The notes beneath the pieces are model-generated. The model was given only the letters and a program-made list of their open reading frames with translations, ran no database searches and was not told where the DNA came from. Positions 7,607 to 16,521 of a stretch of DNA of 64,000 bases are shown in pieces. The DNA comes from Halomonas sp. QHL1 (GTDB lineage Bacteria > Pseudomonadota > Gammaproteobacteria > Pseudomonadales > Halomonadaceae). The position numbers and the translations under genes are program-made. Within the stretch, counting starts at the first letter, position 1. The number at the start of each line of letters is the position of its first letter. Location: the NCBI RefSeq assembly GCF_001882345.1, contig NZ_MINL01000001.1, positions 3,791,852-3,855,851 of the forward strand. Direction: 5' to 3'.

Positions 7607-10141
7607 GTGCGACAGCACTGGTTAATCAATTCGGTAATAGGCTTTTTCTTGTTTGTGTTGGCAAGCCTAGCAGTGACAAGCATGGCAATAACCCAGGCCG
7701 AGGCGCAAACGGTGTCGCTGCCTGGGCTGAGCAGCAGTTCCGAAGAGCAAACGGCCGAAGTTAGCAACGAAGAGTTTCAGAATTCGCTAACCGACGTCAT
7801 CACCATGCTCGAAAATGAAGAGCGGCGCACCGAGCTGCTCAAATCGCTACGCGAGCTGCAGGTCGCTTCAGACGCTGCCGGTGAGGACGATGGTGTGGTG
7901 CACCAAGGGCTACTGGGTGCACTCGCCGACACCTTAAGCGACCTTGGCGATCAGGCCCAATCGGGCGACTCGCCGGTTGATCAATGGTCACGCCAGCTCG
8001 TTCAAGGCGCGGAGGATTTGCGCGCGCTTAATGATGATGCCGACCAGGGCGAGGCGATTCGAGCCGTCGTTGAAGGAACCGTGCTCGCCCTGATATGGAT
8101 CGTGCTGCTGGTGATGATGATTGCCTTTGGGCGCCTGCTGGCAACCCGCCGTGAGTGGCCGCTGGATCTACCCCGGGATCCGAAGGGCTGGCTGCTAGCA
8201 GTGCACTTTTTACGCCGCATGCTGCCTTGGGCGCTGTCGTTTGCCATTACCTTAGGGATCGGTCAGGTGCTGCCCGATAGCCCCGGGCGAACGCTGGTAC
8301 TGGTGGTGGCCTATATCTGCTTATGTGGCCGCGCGCTCTCGGTGGTGTTTGAGACGGTCATCGCGTTCTTTAGCCGTGGCCACCGTTTTACCGCGGTTCA
8401 ACTGCTTCAGCAGCATGCCTTGCGCGGCCTGTTTGTAATTGGTGCCTTGATTGCGCTTGGCGATGCAGTTAACTCCTCTCGTCTAGTTGAAATGCTGGGT
8501 AACGAACTGTCGAGCCTTGTCTCTGTTCTCTCTAATATGCTCGCGGCGTTACTCGCAGCGCGATTTATTCTTAAATTCAAGCGCCCCGTGCGCCACTTGA
8601 TTTGCAACCGGCCCTTCAAGCAGCGCCGGGATGCAAATACGGCTGTCGAGATGATTCGCTCCTTGGGCGGGTTATGGCACATACCCGCGCTACTGCTGGT
8701 GAGTGGTTCGCTGCTGGCGATTTTTATCACCGTCGGCGATGTGGGGACTGCCCTGGCGCGCTCGATTATTTCCGCCAGTCTGTTGGTACTCACGCTGGTG
8801 GTCACTGGGCTGTTGCGCAGGCAAGCGGAGCGGATGGGCAAGCGTCGTCATCGGCACCGCCAGAGCCAGTACCGTAAACGGTTAGAGCGCTTCGGCTTTG
8901 TGTTGGCGCATATCTGTGCGTGGATGGTGTTTGCTGAACTCTCGATGCAGGTGTGGGGCGGTTCGTTCTTTGGTCTGGGCCAGCAGGCTGTAGCCAGTGC
9001 ACGGATTGGTCAAGCGCTGGTGAGCCTGGGCGCCACAGTGCTGCTGGCATGGTTGGTGTGGATATTTGCCGACACTGCCATTCAGCGGGCGCTAACGTCG
9101 TCGGCGCGCTCGCGGGGGCGGCGGGTCAATCAGGCCCGGGCGCAAACCATCACGCCAATGATTCGCAACGTCATTTTCGTGACCATCTTGATTATTGCCG
9201 TGATCGCCGGGTTGGCCAATTTGGGCGTCAACGTGACTCCACTGCTGGCCGGTGCTGGTGTGATCGGTCTGGCGATTGGTTTTGGTGCTCAAACCTTGGT
9301 ACAGGATTTAATTACCGGCATTTTTATCTTGATCGAAGATTCGTTAGCGGTCGATGACTTCGTGCAGATCAATAACCATATGGGCACGGTCGAGGGGCTG
9401 ACGCTGCGCACCGTGCGGCTGCGCGATCTGGATGGGATCGTGCACATCATCACCTTCAGCCGCATTGAGTCGATTCATAACATGTCCCGCCAGTTCGGTA
9501 TCGCGCTGATGCGTATCCGCATTCCGTTTGATATGAAAATCGACGATGCGATTACCCTGATGCAGGAGACCGCCCAAGAGCTGCGCCGTGACCCGATGAT
9601 GCGCCACTACATCTGGTCGCCGCTGGAGATGCAGGGCGTCCAGGGCTTTGAGGATGGCTGTCCTATTTTACGCATGCGTTTTCGCACCGCGCCGGAGATG
9701 CAATGGGATGTCTCACGGGCGTTTAATCTACTGCTGAAACAGCGTATGGAAGCCGAAGAAATTGACCTGGGCGTGCCGCGTCTCAGTATCAGTATGGAAG
9801 GGCGCTCCGAAGACCGCATGGAGGCCGCCGCGGGTACTTCGTTCTCATTAGAACAGGGCTCGCAAGAAAAAGACTCGCCAGAAAACGGCTCGCCTGAGAG
9901 TCAGCAGGGCAAGGATGAAGCGGGGCAAGAAAGCGAATCAAACACAGAGGAACATAAGAAACCGGCACCACCGAAGCCCGCGCCACGCCCGACAAAAGCC
10001 GAAATTCGCAAGGATGAGCAGGAGCGCAAGCACGATGAAACAGCTAATCGGGCAGCGTCACATCGGCAAAAGCCCCAGGCACAGGGCGAGCCCCAGAGCG
10101 ATACCTATGCCACCCCCGGTGGCGAACACGGCGATGAGTAG
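7607..10141 (+). CDS. Large MscS-family mechanosensitive channel
   Basis: This 844-residue membrane protein opens with a GTG preceded by AGGAG. It has an N-terminal hydrophobic signal or anchor (residues 1-34), an acidic periplasmic stretch (about 35-145), then about ten membrane segments. The MscS core starts near residue 520; its pore helix region includes GVIGLAIGFGAQTLVQDLITG (split by families as TM3) near 550, then the beta domain with DDFVQINNHMGTVEGL. After about residue 745 the tail is a low-complexity, Ser/Glu/Lys/Pro-rich cytoplasmic extension. MscS channels release solutes on hypo-osmotic shock, a main need in a halophile. The last 84 bases overlap the convergent gene at 10058-10489. 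Confidence 0.9.
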   Translation: MRQHWLINSVIGFFLFVLASLAVTSMAITQAEAQTVSLPGLSSSSEEQTAEVSNEEFQNSLTDVITMLENEERRTELLKSLRELQVASDAAGEDDGVVHQGLLGALADTLSDLGDQAQSGDSPVDQWSRQLVQGAEDLRALNDDADQGEAIRAVVEGTVLALIWIVLLVMMIAFGRLLATRREWPLDLPRDPKGWLLAVHFLRRMLPWALSFAITLGIGQVLPDSPGRTLVLVVAYICLCGRALSVVFETVIAFFSRGHRFTAVQLLQQHALRGLFVIGALIALGDAVNSSRLVEMLGNELSSLVSVLSNMLAALLAARFILKFKRPVRHLICNRPFKQRRDANTAVEMIRSLGGLWHIPALLLVSGSLLAIFITVGDVGTALARSIISASLLVLTLVVTGLLRRQAERMGKRRHRHRQSQYRKRLERFGFVLAHICAWMVFAELSMQVWGGSFFGLGQQAVASARIGQALVSLGATVLLAWLVWIFADTAIQRALTSSARSRGRRVNQARAQTITPMIRNVIFVTILIIAVIAGLANLGVNVTPLLAGAGVIGLAIGFGAQTLVQDLITGIFILIEDSLAVDDFVQINNHMGTVEGLTLRTVRLRDLDGIVHIITFSRIESIHNMSRQFGIALMRIRIPFDMKIDDAITLMQETAQELRRDPMMRHYIWSPLEMQGVQGFEDGCPILRMRFRTAPEMQWDVSRAFNLLLKQRMEAEEIDLGVPRLSISMEGRSEDRMEAAAGTSFSLEQGSQEKDSPENGSPESQQGKDEAGQESESNTEEHKKPAPPKPAPRPTKAEIRKDEQERKHDETANRAASHRQKPQAQGEPQSDTYATPGGEHGDE

Positions 10142-10489
10142 CCACGGCCCGCGCCAGCGGCGCCAGCGGTTATACAGCGAGACCGCGTGGCTAACGCGGT
10201 CAACCAGCTCGTCGTGACGCGAAATGGCGAAGTCAGGCGGCAGCGAAAAATCGTTGGCGACATCGCCCTGCCAGTGGGCGCCGTGGCTGAGCCCCAGGCG
10301 CGCTCGCAGCTTGCCAATATCGCTCACGGTATGGTGCAGCGTGTCGTAGGTATCACGGCGTTCGGCAACGGCGAACACCGCCTCGGCATCCTGGCGTAGC
10401 GCGCTATGCAAGCAGCTAGCGACGGCTTGGCTGATTTCTTGGTCGTTGGCCTCGGGGGAAACCGCGAGGCGCTGGTACAAATCGCGCAT
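10058..10489 (-). CDS. Small membrane protein with degenerate J-domain-like N terminus
   Basis: This 143-residue protein starts MRDLYQRLAVSPEANDQEISQAV, which resembles helices I and II of a J domain, but no HPD tripeptide follows, so any chaperone contact through that motif is absent. One or two hydrophobic segments occur at about residues 112-141 after a basic WRRWRGP stretch, giving a C-terminal membrane anchor. Its neighbour upstream on the same strand (10566-11591) carries a true J domain. The 3' end overlaps the MscS gene by 84 bases on the other strand. No clear ribosome-binding site is visible. Function unknown; the J-like reading is an inference. Confidence 0.6.
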   Translation of the reverse strand: MRDLYQRLAVSPEANDQEISQAVASCLHSALRQDAEAVFAVAERRDTYDTLHHTVSDIGKLRARLGLSHGAHWQGDVANDFSLPPDFAISRHDELVDRVSHAVSLYNRWRRWRGPWLLIAVFATGGGIGIALGLALCLGLLPM

Positions 10490-10565
10490 AGGGGGCTATT
10501 GTTTCTCTTCGGACTCGATTCTCGTGGGCCAGCGCATAGTGCGAAACCTCTAGCGTTACATGGTC

Positions 10566-11591
10566 TTAGTAAGTTTGCATCAAATAATCATAGGCGTTTT
10601 TAATACGCTGAAAACGCGCCGAAGCCAAAGCGACCTGGTGTTCGCTTTCTGAATAGAAGCGATCTGGGTGGTGGAGCTGCGCCATCCGCCGATAGGCGTG
10701 GCGAACTTCTATACGGGTGGCTCCCGGGGTAAGACCCAGCACTGAAAGCGCTCGCGTGGTCCGGTCGGGTGGCGGCGGTGAGGGACGCTGCTGGCGATTG
10801 CTATGCTCTTGTTGGCGATAGTCTTGCTGACGAGAATCATGCTGGCGAGAGCGGCGCTGTTCGCGTTCGGCCTGTTCGCGCTGCTGTTGCTGCCTTTGCC
10901 GCTCCTGTTCCTGTTGACGTTCCCGCTGGCGCTGCTGTTCCTGTTCCCGGGCTTGTCGAGCCTGCTCCTGACGCTGCTGCTTCTCCTGCTGTTTTTGCTG
11001 CTTCTGTTGGTAGCGCTGATCTTTCTTTCGTTGCTGTTGTTCGGCCCGGGCGTTGGCCTGTTGGTGCTGCTGCTCGGCGGCCTCAGCCTCGCGTGCTTTT
11101 CGAGCATGGTAATCTGGATCGTGAGTTTGCCAGTAGACATCACGGCTGGGGTCTTCGGGGGTGGCCAGCGGGCAGCCGGTGAGTTCCTTAAACAGAGTGT
11201 TTAAGGTCATCGGAGCAACGGTTAGTAAATCGGCCAAAAAGCGTAAAATATAGTGGTTGGCCAGCGACAGTTCGCCGTCATCGGTGGCGACGGTTATCGC
11301 TTGATGAATAACGCTGAGGCTGCGCTCAGAGCCGCACTCTTTGCGAACCACCTCCGCGGCTAGTTGGATCGCTTGCAGGTCTTGGCTATGGGCAATACTC
11401 ATCACCGGACCCAGCTCATGCCCGTGGCGAAACTGCGCGGTCACCTGGGCCAAGCGGCGGCGCCGCTGACCTTCCGAGACGTGTTGACGGTGCACCAGCA
11501 CCCAAGCCAACAGCAGCAGGGTTGCCGTATCCACTTGGCTGCGGCTCTTTAATAGCAGCAGCTCAAAGGGTGAAAAACGGGCAATGGACAT
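10566..11591 (-). CDS. TerB-like / J-domain protein with long Gln-Arg-rich linker
   Basis: This 341-residue protein has three parts. Residues 1-150 are helical and resemble the TerB-like region found in DjlA-type cochaperones (ITVATDDGELSLANHYIL). Residues about 165-265 are an extreme Gln/Arg/Glu-rich stretch, likely coiled coil or disordered. Residues about 277-341 form a J domain with RALSVLGLTPGAT, then HPD at 308-310, the motif that stimulates DnaK ATPase. AGGA precedes the ATG. It is probably a specialised DnaK cochaperone. It lies 76 bases upstream of a smaller J-like membrane protein and may be co-transcribed with it. The client is unknown. Confidence 0.78.
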   Translation of the reverse strand: MSIARFSPFELLLLKSRSQVDTATLLLLAWVLVHRQHVSEGQRRRRLAQVTAQFRHGHELGPVMSIAHSQDLQAIQLAAEVVRKECGSERSLSVIHQAITVATDDGELSLANHYILRFLADLLTVAPMTLNTLFKELTGCPLATPEDPSRDVYWQTHDPDYHARKAREAEAAEQQHQQANARAEQQQRKKDQRYQQKQQKQQEKQQRQEQARQAREQEQQRQRERQQEQERQRQQQQREQAEREQRRSRQHDSRQQDYRQQEHSNRQQRPSPPPPDRTTRALSVLGLTPGATRIEVRHAYRRMAQLHHPDRFYSESEHQVALASARFQRIKNAYDYLMQTY

Positions 11592-11705
11592 TTCCTAGCT
11601 CCACAGATGAAAAGGTGAACAGAGGGCGGTGGTTTTATACGGCACCATGATCATTTTAGCCATGGTATATCATCACGTTAGGCAAAGGAGTAGGAGATTG
11701 ATGAG

Positions 11706-13136
11706 TTGATCAACGTTGAGCGTAAAAACAGCTTTCAGCTGCGTCTTACCCGGCGGCTCAAGGAAGAGACATCGCATAACCTCGACGTCTATCTTTTTGT
11801 GCCTGGCGAACTGGGCTTAAGCACCCAGCTTATCTCAGAAGAAGCCTTTTATCATGCCGCCATCAATGTCTCGCGCACCTACTACAGTGATGAGTATCTC
11901 CTGCCCCTGGTGCACAGTCGGTTGGCCAGCCGTAATCGGCTCGGCAGCGACTCGTACCGATTGAGCCTAAGCCTTTACGCCTACCAGTACGTAGAAGCGA
12001 TGGAGCGTACTACTCGATCGATGCTAGTGAGTGCCAACAAGCTGCGTCATGCCCGCCAAGAGGAGCGGGAAGAGAACAGTGAGGTACAAGAGAGCGCTGT
12101 CGCCCTACGCGATCAGCTGCATGAAATGATCGACCTAAGCGACGGTATTCTCAAGCGGCTGCGTCGCCACCAGCCCGATGATGAAAGCCTCAACAAGTAC
12201 TTTGCCAATATTGATAACTACCTCTCCTGGTTTACCGAACAGCAGTTGCTGGCGCTGGTGGCGCACATGCCCCGCGGCGGTGAGTTTACCGATATTCGTC
12301 GACGTTTTATTAGCGTGTGCCATCGCGAGGGGGAGTATCGCCGCGAGCAGCAGTACAACGCCGAGCGGGTGATGGCCGACCCCACGCGAATGTCGAATAA
12401 AATGCGCTTGCTACGGCGCCTGATTGAACACCCGATTACCCTGAAACAAGAGGCGTTGGAGCTGGGAGGTGGTGAGCAGAAAGCGGTTAAAGCCGTGGTG
12501 ACGGCAGTGGTAATGGGATTTGTTACCTTAGGTATAATGCATTTACGCAGCGTGCTGGGAGATATCACCGCGCTGTTTGTATTGGCGATGGCGATGCTTT
12601 ACGCCATGCGCGAAGTGTTTAAGGATGATCTGCGCAATACCGTTTGGCGCTGGTTGCGTAAGGGCCGCCCCAAGTGGCGCCGCCAGTATTTAGACCCCAC
12701 GCGCAATGCCGTGGTGGGTCGCCAATTGGAGTGGTTTGACTATAAGCGCTTTGCTTCGCTGGGCGATGACATTCAGCAGATGCGTCGCCGTACGGTAGCC
12801 CAGCGTGAAGAAGTGGTGCTGCACTACCGTTCAAGCTCCCGGATGTCGCCCACGCGCTTTTTAAGCGGCTACGAGCACACCCGTGAAACGCTCAATCTGG
12901 ATATCTCCATGCTGACGAGGCTAATGAGTAAGGGCAAGCATCACATCTACCGTCTTAAAGATGGCCAGGCAGTGCGCGAGGGCGTCGAGCGCCGCCATCT
13001 GTTCAACTTGGTAATCCGTGAGACCGGCAGTGAAGATACGCCCTATCTCGCCCGTTGGAAGGTCGTCGTTAGCCGCTCGGGGATTGTCGATGTTGAGAAA
13101 GTCGAAGAGAGCAGTGTGGTGAAGGAGGGCAAGTAA
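11706..13136 (+). CDS. Conserved protein of unknown function with central membrane hairpin
   Basis: I do not recognise a named family for this 476-residue protein. Residues 1-260 are charged and mostly helical, with a Glu/Arg-rich coiled-coil-like stretch near 110-150. Two hydrophobic segments follow at about 263-305 (VVTAVVMGFVTLGIM and ALFVLAMAMLYAM). Residues 306-476 are basic then beta-like and presumably on the same side as the N terminus. The start is a TTG with TAGGAG nine bases upstream, because the frame has a stop at 11691 and no earlier ATG or GTG. A two-codon ORF (ATG AGT TGA at 11701-11709) overlaps this TTG. It stands alone between the J-domain gene and the CBS-BON gene. Confidence 0.7.
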   Translation: MINVERKNSFQLRLTRRLKEETSHNLDVYLFVPGELGLSTQLISEEAFYHAAINVSRTYYSDEYLLPLVHSRLASRNRLGSDSYRLSLSLYAYQYVEAMERTTRSMLVSANKLRHARQEEREENSEVQESAVALRDQLHEMIDLSDGILKRLRRHQPDDESLNKYFANIDNYLSWFTEQQLLALVAHMPRGGEFTDIRRRFISVCHREGEYRREQQYNAERVMADPTRMSNKMRLLRRLIEHPITLKQEALELGGGEQKAVKAVVTAVVMGFVTLGIMHLRSVLGDITALFVLAMAMLYAMREVFKDDLRNTVWRWLRKGRPKWRRQYLDPTRNAVVGRQLEWFDYKRFASLGDDIQQMRRRTVAQREEVVLHYRSSSRMSPTRFLSGYEHTRETLNLDISMLTRLMSKGKHHIYRLKDGQAVREGVERRHLFNLVIRETGSEDTPYLARWKVVVSRSGIVDVEKVEESSVVKEGK

Positions 13137-13310
13137 GAAAGGGGCAATAAACTGCGCCAGGTCAACGCAGCCTAAATGCGTTCTCTGATATCGCTAGCGA
13201 GCATGGGCAAATTTTCCGCAGCGAACTAGGCTCAAAGAACAGGCAGGGTAACCTGCATCTGCGGCTCAGTCTTTAAGCGTGTTTTAAGGGCTGGCGCAAG
13301 GAGGAGAGCC

Positions 13311-14000
13311 ATGCAAGCTATCGATATTATGACGCCCAGAGTGGTGAGTGTAGGGCCCGATGCTGAAGTACGAGAAATTGCGCAACTGATGCTCAATCAC
13401 CGTATCAGTGCCGTTCCTGTGGTGGATGACGCACACCGGGTGATCGGGATTGTCAGCGAAGGCGATTTAATGCGCCGGGTAAAAGATGAGAGTGGCCACA
13501 GAGACTCTTGGTGGTTATCGCTGTTTTCCGGCGGCAAGGATGCTGGTGACTACGTTAAGTCCCATGGCCGTAAAGCCCACGAGGTCATGACTCCGAACCC
13601 GATGACCGTCGAAGAGAACACGCCGCTACATACCATTGCGCGGATGTTGGAAAAGCACCATATCAAGCGGGTACCTGTGTTGCGTGATGGCAAGTTAGTG
13701 GGCATTGTCAGCCGCGCTAATCTGCTGCAAGGCATTGCCAATGCCGCGGTGGCGCCAACCCAGTCACCCACGGATGATCGACAAATTCGTGAGGCTATTC
13801 TCAAAGAGGTTGAGAATAATACCGGCGTACGCGTTGAAGGCATTAGCGTGATTGTGGATGGCGGTGCTGTAGAGGTCTGGGGGCTGGTCGAATCGCTTGA
13901 GCAGAAGCAGGCGGTAACTGTTGCTGCGGAAAACGTGCCAGGGGTTACCCAAGTCGAAAATCATCTGGGCATGATGCCGCGAGGCGTGGGGTATATGTGA
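13311..14000 (+). CDS. CBS-domain pair plus BON domain protein
   Basis: This 229-residue protein has two CBS motifs, at about 5-60 (IDIMTPRVVSVGPDA...GIVSEGDLMRR) and 90-145 (EVMTPNPMTVEENTPL...GIVSRANLL), followed by a BON domain at about 155-222. CBS pairs bind adenosine nucleotides; BON domains bind membranes or phospholipids. The combination is seen in proteobacterial stress or energy-sensing proteins, but the target is not known. AAGGAGGA precedes the ATG at ideal spacing and an intrinsic terminator follows at once, so it is a single-gene unit. Confidence 0.9.
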   Translation: MQAIDIMTPRVVSVGPDAEVREIAQLMLNHRISAVPVVDDAHRVIGIVSEGDLMRRVKDESGHRDSWWLSLFSGGKDAGDYVKSHGRKAHEVMTPNPMTVEENTPLHTIARMLEKHHIKRVPVLRDGKLVGIVSRANLLQGIANAAVAPTQSPTDDRQIREAILKEVENNTGVRVEGISVIVDGGAVEVWGLVESLEQKQAVTVAAENVPGVTQVENHLGMMPRGVGYM

Positions 14001-14004
14001 CTTT

Positions 14005-14034
14005 AAGCCCGCTACGAAAATAGCGGGCTTTTCC
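14005..14034. terminator. Intrinsic terminator between CBS-BON gene and aminotransferase
   Basis: A perfect 10-bp stem AAGCCCGCTA/TAGCGGGCTT with a 6-base loop is followed by TTTTCC on the plus strand. It lies between convergent genes ending at 14000 and 14059 and may serve both. Confidence 0.85.
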
Positions 14035-14058
14035 TTCCTTGCTCTCTTAAGCACGCTC

Positions 14059-15183
14059 TTAAACCACTGCTTTAATCGCCTGCTCCAAGCTGTTTACGCT
14101 GCGCTCTGTATGGTGCAGCTTATCGAGGCCAAACAGGCCTATGCGGAAGGTTTGGAAGTTATCGCCTTCATCGCACATTAGCGGCACACCGCCCGCTACT
14201 TGAACGCCCGCCTGGGCAAGTTTGCCTACTAAGCCGCTATCGTCGCTATAGCACACCACAACACCCGGCGCCTCAAAGCCTTCCGCAGCGACGCTGACAA
14301 AACCGTGGCGTTTAAGCATGGCACGGACTTCACGGCCAATCGCCTGCTGCTCCTCTTTTACCTTGGCAAAGCCGTATGCACGAGTTTCCTGCATGATATC
14401 CCGCAACTGCCGCAGTGCATCGGTCGGCATCGTGGCGTGGTAGGCGTGCCCGCCGTTTTCATAGGCCTGCATAATGCTGTGCCACTTACCCAGGTCGCAG
14501 GCAAAGCTGTTGCTCTGGGTGTTGCTCAAGCGCTGCGTAGCCCGCTCGGAGAGCATTACCATGGCGCAGCAGGGCGAGCCGCTCCAACCTTTTTGCGGCG
14601 CGCTTACCACCACATCAATGCCGAGCGCCTGCATATCCACCCACAGGGTGCCCGCGGCGATGGCGTCTAACACAAACAGGCCGCCTACCTCGTGAGTGGC
14701 CTCGGCGAGCGCATGAATATAGTCATCTGGAAGCAGCAAGCCAGCAGAGGTTTCGACTTGCGGGGCAAACACCACGGCGGGTTTTTCGCTATGAATCTGC
14801 GCGACGGCCTCATCAATGGGCACCGGTTGAAAAGGCGAGCGTGGGTCATCGGCATTCAGGCGCCGCGCTTTAAGCACCGTGTGCTGATCGGTTAAACGGC
14901 CCATCTCGATAATTTGCGTCCAGCGGTAGCTGAACCAGCCGTTGCGGATCACCAGGGTTTTCTGGTCAACGGCAAACTGTCGCGCCACCGCTTCCATACC
15001 GAAGGTGCCACTACCGGGCACAATCACCGCTGCGTGGGCGTGATACACCTCTTTGAGAGTCGCAGAAATATCGCGCATCACCGCCTGAAACTGCTGTGAC
15101 ATATGGTTCAGCGAGCGGTCCGTGTAGACCACAGAGTACTCAAGCAAGCCGTCGGGGTCGACGTTGGGCAGTAAACCAGCCAT
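14059..15183 (-). CDS. Class V PLP-dependent aminotransferase (alanine/serine-glyoxylate type)
   Basis: This 374-residue fold-type I enzyme has PGSGTFGMEAVARQF near residues 55-70, FVLDAIAAGT (the PLP-ring Asp) and the Schiff-base lysine in SAPQKGWSG at about residue 198. The layout matches the alanine-glyoxylate / serine-glyoxylate aminotransferase group, including the C-terminal FRIGLFG block. The donor and acceptor cannot be fixed from sequence. It is the last minus-strand gene before the CBS-BON terminator and is separated from cdd by 136 bases holding a hairpin, so it is probably its own unit. Confidence 0.85.
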   Translation of the reverse strand: MAGLLPNVDPDGLLEYSVVYTDRSLNHMSQQFQAVMRDISATLKEVYHAHAAVIVPGSGTFGMEAVARQFAVDQKTLVIRNGWFSYRWTQIIEMGRLTDQHTVLKARRLNADDPRSPFQPVPIDEAVAQIHSEKPAVVFAPQVETSAGLLLPDDYIHALAEATHEVGGLFVLDAIAAGTLWVDMQALGIDVVVSAPQKGWSGSPCCAMVMLSERATQRLSNTQSNSFACDLGKWHSIMQAYENGGHAYHATMPTDALRQLRDIMQETRAYGFAKVKEEQQAIGREVRAMLKRHGFVSVAAEGFEAPGVVVCYSDDSGLVGKLAQAGVQVAGGVPLMCDEGDNFQTFRIGLFGLDKLHHTERSVNSLEQAIKAVV

Positions 15184-15272
15184 GGCGTTCTCCTAAATAG
15201 GTGCTGTGCTCTATTCGGCACATTGCGTCGTAAGCAACAAGTTGTTTCTAAGAGTACGAGCAATAAAAGCAC

Positions 15273-15300
15273 AAAACCAGCCCGCGATGGAGCTGGTTTT
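15273..15300 (-). terminator. Probable terminator downstream of cdd
   Basis: AAAACCAGC pairs with GCTGGTTTT over a 10-base loop, 20 bases past the cdd stop. On the minus strand the 3' arm runs into GGTTTTGTGCTTTTA. It would mark the end of the nucleoside catabolism operon. Confidence 0.6.
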
Positions 15301-15319
15301 GAAAGCCAAGCGGGCTGTC

Positions 15320-15730
15320 TTAGCGTGGCGGCAACTGCTCTGGCCCAAAGGCGTCGGGCAGCAGCGTTTCCATAGTGTAGGTTTTCATCAATTCACCGCT
15401 GCCGGAGAGTACCTTGATCTGCGTCTCTGGCGTGGCGAATTCGCGAATCCGCTGACGGCAGTCGCCGCAGGGTGTGCAAAGGTGATCACCAGGGCCCATC
15501 ACGTAGACGGTCGCCAATTGGCGCTGCCCGGCAGTGATCATGGCGGAAATGGCCGATGCTTCGGCGCAGAGGCCTTTGTAGTGCGCCACTTCGACGTTGG
15601 TGCCCGCAAACTGATGACCGTCAGGAGTTACCATAACTGACGCCACCGGGTGAGCGGAATAGGGCACATAAGCGTTAGCCCGTGCGCTCAACAACGTTTG
15701 AACGATCTCTTCTGATACCTGTTCCATCAT
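15320..15730 (-). CDS. cdd: Cytidine deaminase
   Basis: This 136-residue short-form (tetrameric type) cytidine deaminase has the catalytic CAE motif (GLCAEASAI) and the second zinc pair in TPCGDCRQRI. It converts cytidine and deoxycytidine to uridine and deoxyuridine, feeding the thymidine phosphorylase next door. The ATG at 15730 follows AAAAGG, whereas the frame's further upstream ATG would add seven unneeded residues; a second ATG directly after it is also possible. It is the last gene of the minus-strand deo cluster, 53 bases after deoD. Confidence 0.95.
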   Translation of the reverse strand: MMEQVSEEIVQTLLSARANAYVPYSAHPVASVMVTPDGHQFAGTNVEVAHYKGLCAEASAISAMITAGQRQLATVYVMGPGDHLCTPCGDCRQRIREFATPETQIKVLSGSGELMKTYTMETLLPDAFGPEQLPPR

Positions 15731-15783
15731 GTTTCCTTTTGGGCGCTTCAACGTGCTCTTTTCAAAGTTCTCTTTTCAACGTG

Positions 15784-16512
15784 CTAGGCGCGGGCAGCGT
15801 CGTCGCGAAGAACGGTGTCCAAAGCAATCAGCATCATGTCGTCAAACGTGGTTTGGCGATCGGCGCTGGAGAGCGAGTCGCCTTTCAGGATGTGATCCGA
15901 CACGGTACAGATGGTCATGGCGCGGGCGCCAAACTCGGCGGCGACGCCGTAAAGGCCAGCGGCTTCCATCTCGACGCCGACAATGCCGTAGCGCTTGAGC
16001 ATTTCAGCCATTTCGGTTTGCGGGTTGTAGAACAGGTCCGCTGAGAAGATGTTGCCCACTTTAACCGGCACGTTCTTGGCCTTGGCGGCGGCAACCGCGT
16101 GCTGGGTCAGTTCAAAATCCGCAATCGCGGCGAAGTCGTGGTCGTTAAAGCGCATACGGTTGACTTTGGAGTCGGTGCTGGCGCCCATGCCGATCACCAC
16201 ATCGCGCACGTTGACATCGTCGCGCACCGCGCCGCAGGAGCCCACACGAATCAGCGATTTAACGCCGTAGTCGGTGATCAGCTCTTTGGCGTAGATGGAG
16301 ACCGACGGAATGCCCATGCCGTGGCCCATCACGGAAATCTCGCGGCCTTTGTAGGTGCCGGTGTAGCCAAACATATTGCGCACATCGTTGACCTGGCGCA
16401 CGTTCTCCAGGTAGGTGTCAGCGATGTACTTGGCGCGCAGTGGGTCACCGGGCATCAGTACGGTATCAGCGAAATCACCGGGGGCAGCGTTAATATGCGG
16501 GGTTGCCATCAA
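15784..16512 (-). CDS. deoD: Purine nucleoside phosphorylase, DeoD type
   Basis: This 242-residue protein is the hexameric DeoD type: [24 protein letters not shown] at the start (phosphate site PGDP), [15 protein letters not shown] and [10 protein letters not shown] with the nucleoside-binding Met/Glu. It splits purine (deoxy)nucleosides with phosphate into base and (deoxy)ribose-1-phosphate. It lies 9 bases after deoB in the same direction, so translation is probably coupled within the deo operon. Confidence 0.97.
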   Translation of the reverse strand: MMATPHINAAPGDFADTVLMPGDPLRAKYIADTYLENVRQVNDVRNMFGYTGTYKGREISVMGHGMGIPSVSIYAKELITDYGVKSLIRVGSCGAVRDDVNVRDVVIGMGASTDSKVNRMRFNDHDFAAIADFELTQHAVAAAKAKNVPVKVGNIFSADLFYNPQTEMAEMLKRYGIVGVEMEAAGLYGVAAEFGARAMTICTVSDHILKGDSLSSADRQTTFDDMMLIALDTVLRDDAARA

Positions 16513-16521
16513 AGGTCTCCT

